Shown here: positions 29,462-31,823 of the stretch, piece by piece
Numbering within the stretch: position 1 is the first letter of the stretch
How the letters are laid out: each line of letters begins with the position of its first letter
Source of the DNA: Avisuccinivibrio_A sp964399665
GTDB lineage: Bacteria; Pseudomonadota; Gammaproteobacteria; Enterobacterales; Succinivibrionaceae
Assembly: GCA_964399665.1 (NCBI GenBank)
Contig: CAYNSI010000004.1
Coordinates: 1-31,823 of the forward strand
Reading direction: 5' to 3'
DNA: 31,823 nt
The notes under the pieces: generated by a model
The model's database searches: none
Seen by the model: only the letters and a program-made list of their open reading frames with translations
Told to the model about the DNA's origin: nothing
Made by a program: the position numbers and the translations under genes

Positions 29462-31447
29462 TTAGTACCTGAAATTAAGCTCATTTTGAGTAAGCAGATC
29501 TTGATCGGTACCATTGATAAGCTTGTTATAGATCACATCGTATAACAGTACATTTTGGACATATTTTCTGGTTTCCAAAAAGGGAATGCTTTCTATATAC
29601 ATGGCAGCATCACGGGCTCTGCCGTCCTTTGACTGCCAGACACCAATACGAGAGGGCCCAGCATTATAGGCAGCAGCAGCCAGGATCCTGTTGCCCCCAA
29701 ATTTGTCCAGCATGTTACGAATGTAGGCAGCCCCAAGCCTTACATTAATCTCAGGATTTCTTAAACTGTTAACCCCGGAAAAATTCCAGCGGTTTTGTTT
29801 TGAAACCATCCTGGCGGTGGCCGGCATCAACTGCATCAGCCCTACCGCCCCAGCCGGAGACTTGACCACGGGATTTAACATGCTCTCCTGTCTTGAAATG
29901 GCGTAAAGAAATGATAAAGGGACATTCTGCTCTGCCGAATTGTGCTCATAAATGTCCGTATAAATCACCGGGAAACGGTAATCTAAGGCATCCCACCTTT
30001 TTGAGGCGATAACACTTTCTATGGCATAATCCACCCTGCCCTGGGACAGAGCCCTATCAGCCATTGCCAGGGCAACATCCTCATCACTGAAACGGGCAAT
30101 TTCACGCCATTCTATGATGGCATTTTTATCATCCATAGCCTCAAGTTCCATAAAACGCCTTACTGCAGGATCAGCATTGATCCTTTCATCAAGGCTGTTG
30201 TTTCTCGAGAGTTTCAAATGATTGTAGGCATACGGAACCTTTAAGGTCTGTGCTGCAAGAAAGCCAAAAAAGGATCTATCTTTGGCAACTTCAAAGAGGA
30301 TTTCATGACCTAACCTTTCAAATCCGAGCTCTAAGGCTGCCCTGCCCTTCCAGTAACGCCAGTTAATCTCCCCTGCCATTGCAGGATCAACACGATCCAA
30401 AAGCTCATAAACTATCTGCCACTGACCAAAGTACACCGCCTTTCTTAAGCGCTGCTCCTTGATTGTCGAAGTCCAGGCCACCTCGGGAAGATTATTGTCA
30501 ACCCACATGGCATCCTCATAGCTTCTAAGACGCCCCAAGTTTTGCCCTGCCAATACCTGATAGATGCCAATTTGCTGCACCCCCGAAGGCTTGATGGCAG
30601 CCTCAAAACGCGGCAAAAGCTCCATGGCTTTTTTTGAATCAATCTTTGCAAGTCTTTTAAAGGCAAGAATTGCAGCATTTTTGGCAAGGTCAGAATCGGC
30701 TTTATCAAGAACGCACTTTAGGGGATCTTCATAGCAGTTCATGGCAGCAGTTACTAGATCCTGATATTGGGTATTATTAAGTTCATTAACAAGTGATCGG
30801 GTAGTTTCCGCCCGCTGCTGTTCAATAAAGGCCCTTTCGAATTTTTCCAGTTTCAATCTGTCGGTAAGATAGCCTTTAGTCTCAAAAAGAGCGATAAGCC
30901 CGTTGCACCCAGCAGGTCTTGCAGCAAGATTTAAATAAAGTTTTTGACTAAAAGCAACAGCGGCATCATCGGCCTTCCCCAAAGCCCATGAGGCTTCGTA
31001 AAATCGGCAGACCTTTGCCCTTTGAGAATTGTTAAGCGCAGCATTAGGATCATAGGGAAGCTTTGGCATAAGCTGCAGGACTTCATCATAACGGCCATGC
31101 TCTGCCATAACCTCAATATAAGTGTCAGTAAGCAGCTCAGATAAAACCCTGTGCTCTGCTTTTTCAATAAATTTGCTGACCTCATAAAAGGCTGAAGGAT
31201 CTGCTATTTTTCTTAAAGTGTAATAGTCCAGCCAGACATTCAAAGGATAATCCTTGAGGAGCCCTTCTTTAAGCTTTAAAGCTTCAGCAAAATTGCCGTC
31301 AAAAACGGCGCGCCTGGCCTTTTTATAGGCCTCCCGCTGCATAGTAACCGTATCAGTGGAATCAACGCTTACAAAAGCCTCGGCATAGGAGGGATTCAGG
31401 CAGAAAATGCAGGCACCAATACAGGCTGTAACAAAAAATATCCTCAT
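29462..31447 (-). CDS. slt: Soluble lytic murein transglycosylase Slt70
   Basis: Periplasmic enzyme that cleaves glycan strands of peptidoglycan to 1,6-anhydromuropeptides. The product has about 661 residues (E. coli 645). A signal peptide covers residues 1 to about 22 (cleavage near AEA). A long helical superhelix (the ring-forming U and L domains) fills residues about 30-470. The catalytic domain has ISRQESMLNP with the general-acid Glu, SPAGAVGLMQLMPATA, and NRILAAAAYNAGPSRI, and the C-terminus LLTQNELNFRY resembles E. coli. The second of two adjacent ATGs (31447) is better spaced from AAGGA than the first (31450). A start at 31486 would lie within the promoter region. The gene is monocistronic. 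Confidence 0.95.
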   Translation of the reverse strand: MRIFFVTACIGACIFCLNPSYAEAFVSVDSTDTVTMQREAYKKARRAVFDGNFAEALKLKEGLLKDYPLNVWLDYYTLRKIADPSAFYEVSKFIEKAEHRVLSELLTDTYIEVMAEHGRYDEVLQLMPKLPYDPNAALNNSQRAKVCRFYEASWALGKADDAAVAFSQKLYLNLAARPAGCNGLIALFETKGYLTDRLKLEKFERAFIEQQRAETTRSLVNELNNTQYQDLVTAAMNCYEDPLKCVLDKADSDLAKNAAILAFKRLAKIDSKKAMELLPRFEAAIKPSGVQQIGIYQVLAGQNLGRLRSYEDAMWVDNNLPEVAWTSTIKEQRLRKAVYFGQWQIVYELLDRVDPAMAGEINWRYWKGRAALELGFERLGHEILFEVAKDRSFFGFLAAQTLKVPYAYNHLKLSRNNSLDERINADPAVRRFMELEAMDDKNAIIEWREIARFSDEDVALAMADRALSQGRVDYAIESVIASKRWDALDYRFPVIYTDIYEHNSAEQNVPLSFLYAISRQESMLNPVVKSPAGAVGLMQLMPATARMVSKQNRWNFSGVNSLRNPEINVRLGAAYIRNMLDKFGGNRILAAAAYNAGPSRIGVWQSKDGRARDAAMYIESIPFLETRKYVQNVLLYDVIYNKLINGTDQDLLTQNELNFRY

Positions 31448-31486
31448 CATAATCCTTGCTCTGTCAACGTTTTTAATACCATTCAA

Positions 31487-31492
31487 TTATAT
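31487..31492 (-). promoter_or_regulatory. slt promoter -10 element
   Basis: A perfect TATAAT on the minus strand 40 bases before the slt ATG, with TTGCGC 16 bases upstream (3/6). Confidence 0.5.
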
Positions 31493-31823
31493 TAAACGAC
31501 AAGTTCTGCGCAAGAGCACCAGGTAATGCAGTCTGCAAAGAGCAATTTTAGTGTTTGTTATTGAGGCAATTTTAAAACGTTCCCTTTGCTGCCTTACGCT
31601 GCGCCCTGCCAAATGCTGCCTTATATCTAAAATCGAGAAGTAAAATTGCCAAGAGCTCTAAGGTAAATGTAAATCCAAGTGCACAACTTAAGGTAATTAA
31701 AGCACCTGCTGACTCAAGGTGCGGATAATGCCTTAAATTGCCTTGAAAAAATTTTATCAAGGCATTGCTACAATGGCTCTGTTAACCAAAAAGATTGACA
31801 TAACCTGCTAAAAGCAGCACGGC
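31493..31823. other. Right-end intergenic region
   Basis: About 330 bases without a supported gene. A 62-codon minus-strand frame (31572-31760) has one hydrophobic segment but starts at a TTG with no ribosome-binding site. The plus strand holds a palindrome at 31740-31763 and an extended -10 (TGCTACAAT, 31766-31774) that may start a transcript beyond the window. Confidence 0.45.
31740..31763. promoter_or_regulatory. 24-bp near-perfect palindrome, possible operator
   Basis: GCCTTGA, then A-AAAA-TTTT-A, then TCAAGGC: symmetric across 24 bases with a single mismatched pair. It lies directly upstream of an extended -10 (TACAAT at 31769-31774) on the plus strand. The size and symmetry suit a dimeric regulator; a hairpin is also possible. 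Confidence 0.45.

Noticed and set aside
31572..31760. Small minus-strand frame with one hydrophobic segment
   Set aside because: It starts at a TTG inside the 31740-31763 palindrome, has no ribosome-binding site, and no homologue comes to mind.
1..31823. CRISPR array, prophage, or restriction/defence island
   Set aside because: No regularly spaced direct repeats, phage structural genes, integrase or nuclease genes were seen; the window is mainly core genes.

Overview
This is a 31.8 kb chromosomal window from a gammaproteobacterium. CRP, FabA, PurC, BamC, GlnS, Glk, DapB, NadK, RecN, YciO and MaoP all read like short-branch relatives of the E. coli proteins. The A+T-leaning sequence, reduced intergenic regions, a lone LyxK-type kinase and a decayed flagellin gene would fit an anaerobic gut lineage such as Succinivibrionaceae, but that family placement is inference. 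Most of the window is core housekeeping DNA. The accessory material is limited to a few genes and relics.

Layout. Positions 1-6740, minus strand: a possible transposase scrap, a secreted low-complexity protein, purC, bamC with its terminator, rfbB, a small unknown gene, and glnS. Positions 6740-12100, mostly plus strand: maoP, a convergent secreted beta-solenoid-like protein, glk, a periplasmic cupin and a MetE-like zinc methyltransferase. Positions 12100-15010: yciO (minus), an IdnO-like SDR dehydrogenase and an unknown lipoprotein. Positions 15067-19033, minus strand: a compact nadK-recN-GNAT-dapB cluster in which the last three genes overlap. Position 19335: tRNA-Leu(GAG) with a clear promoter and terminator. 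Positions 19537-22736: an unknown membrane-anchored protein, then a tight crp-fabA pair. Positions 22737-25291: the most unusual segment. Positions 25292-27472, minus strand: eno and an orphan ParA. Positions 27473-29377: a leader region and a LyxK-like kinase. Positions 29462-31447, minus strand: slt.

The segment at 23.2-25.1 kb holds a 454-residue protein whose C-terminal part carries an FlhC-like zinc ribbon, fused to a long unrecognised N-terminal part. Its Shine-Dalgarno sequence lies inside a predicted hairpin that ends just before the start codon. Convergent to it and 17 bases away is a frameshifted flagellin remnant that I could follow by translating the minus strand in all three frames. 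Together they suggest a lineage that has lost or is losing motility while keeping, and perhaps repurposing, a master-regulator-like protein.

Other points: a 17/19 repeated hairpin at 6.9 kb and 27.8 kb that may be left by IS200/IS605-type elements, an orphan terminator at 27.64 kb that may end a small RNA, a near-perfect 24-bp palindrome at 31.74 kb, and an apparent excess of GATC sites. All assignments come from reading the sequence and from memory of family members; no search was run.
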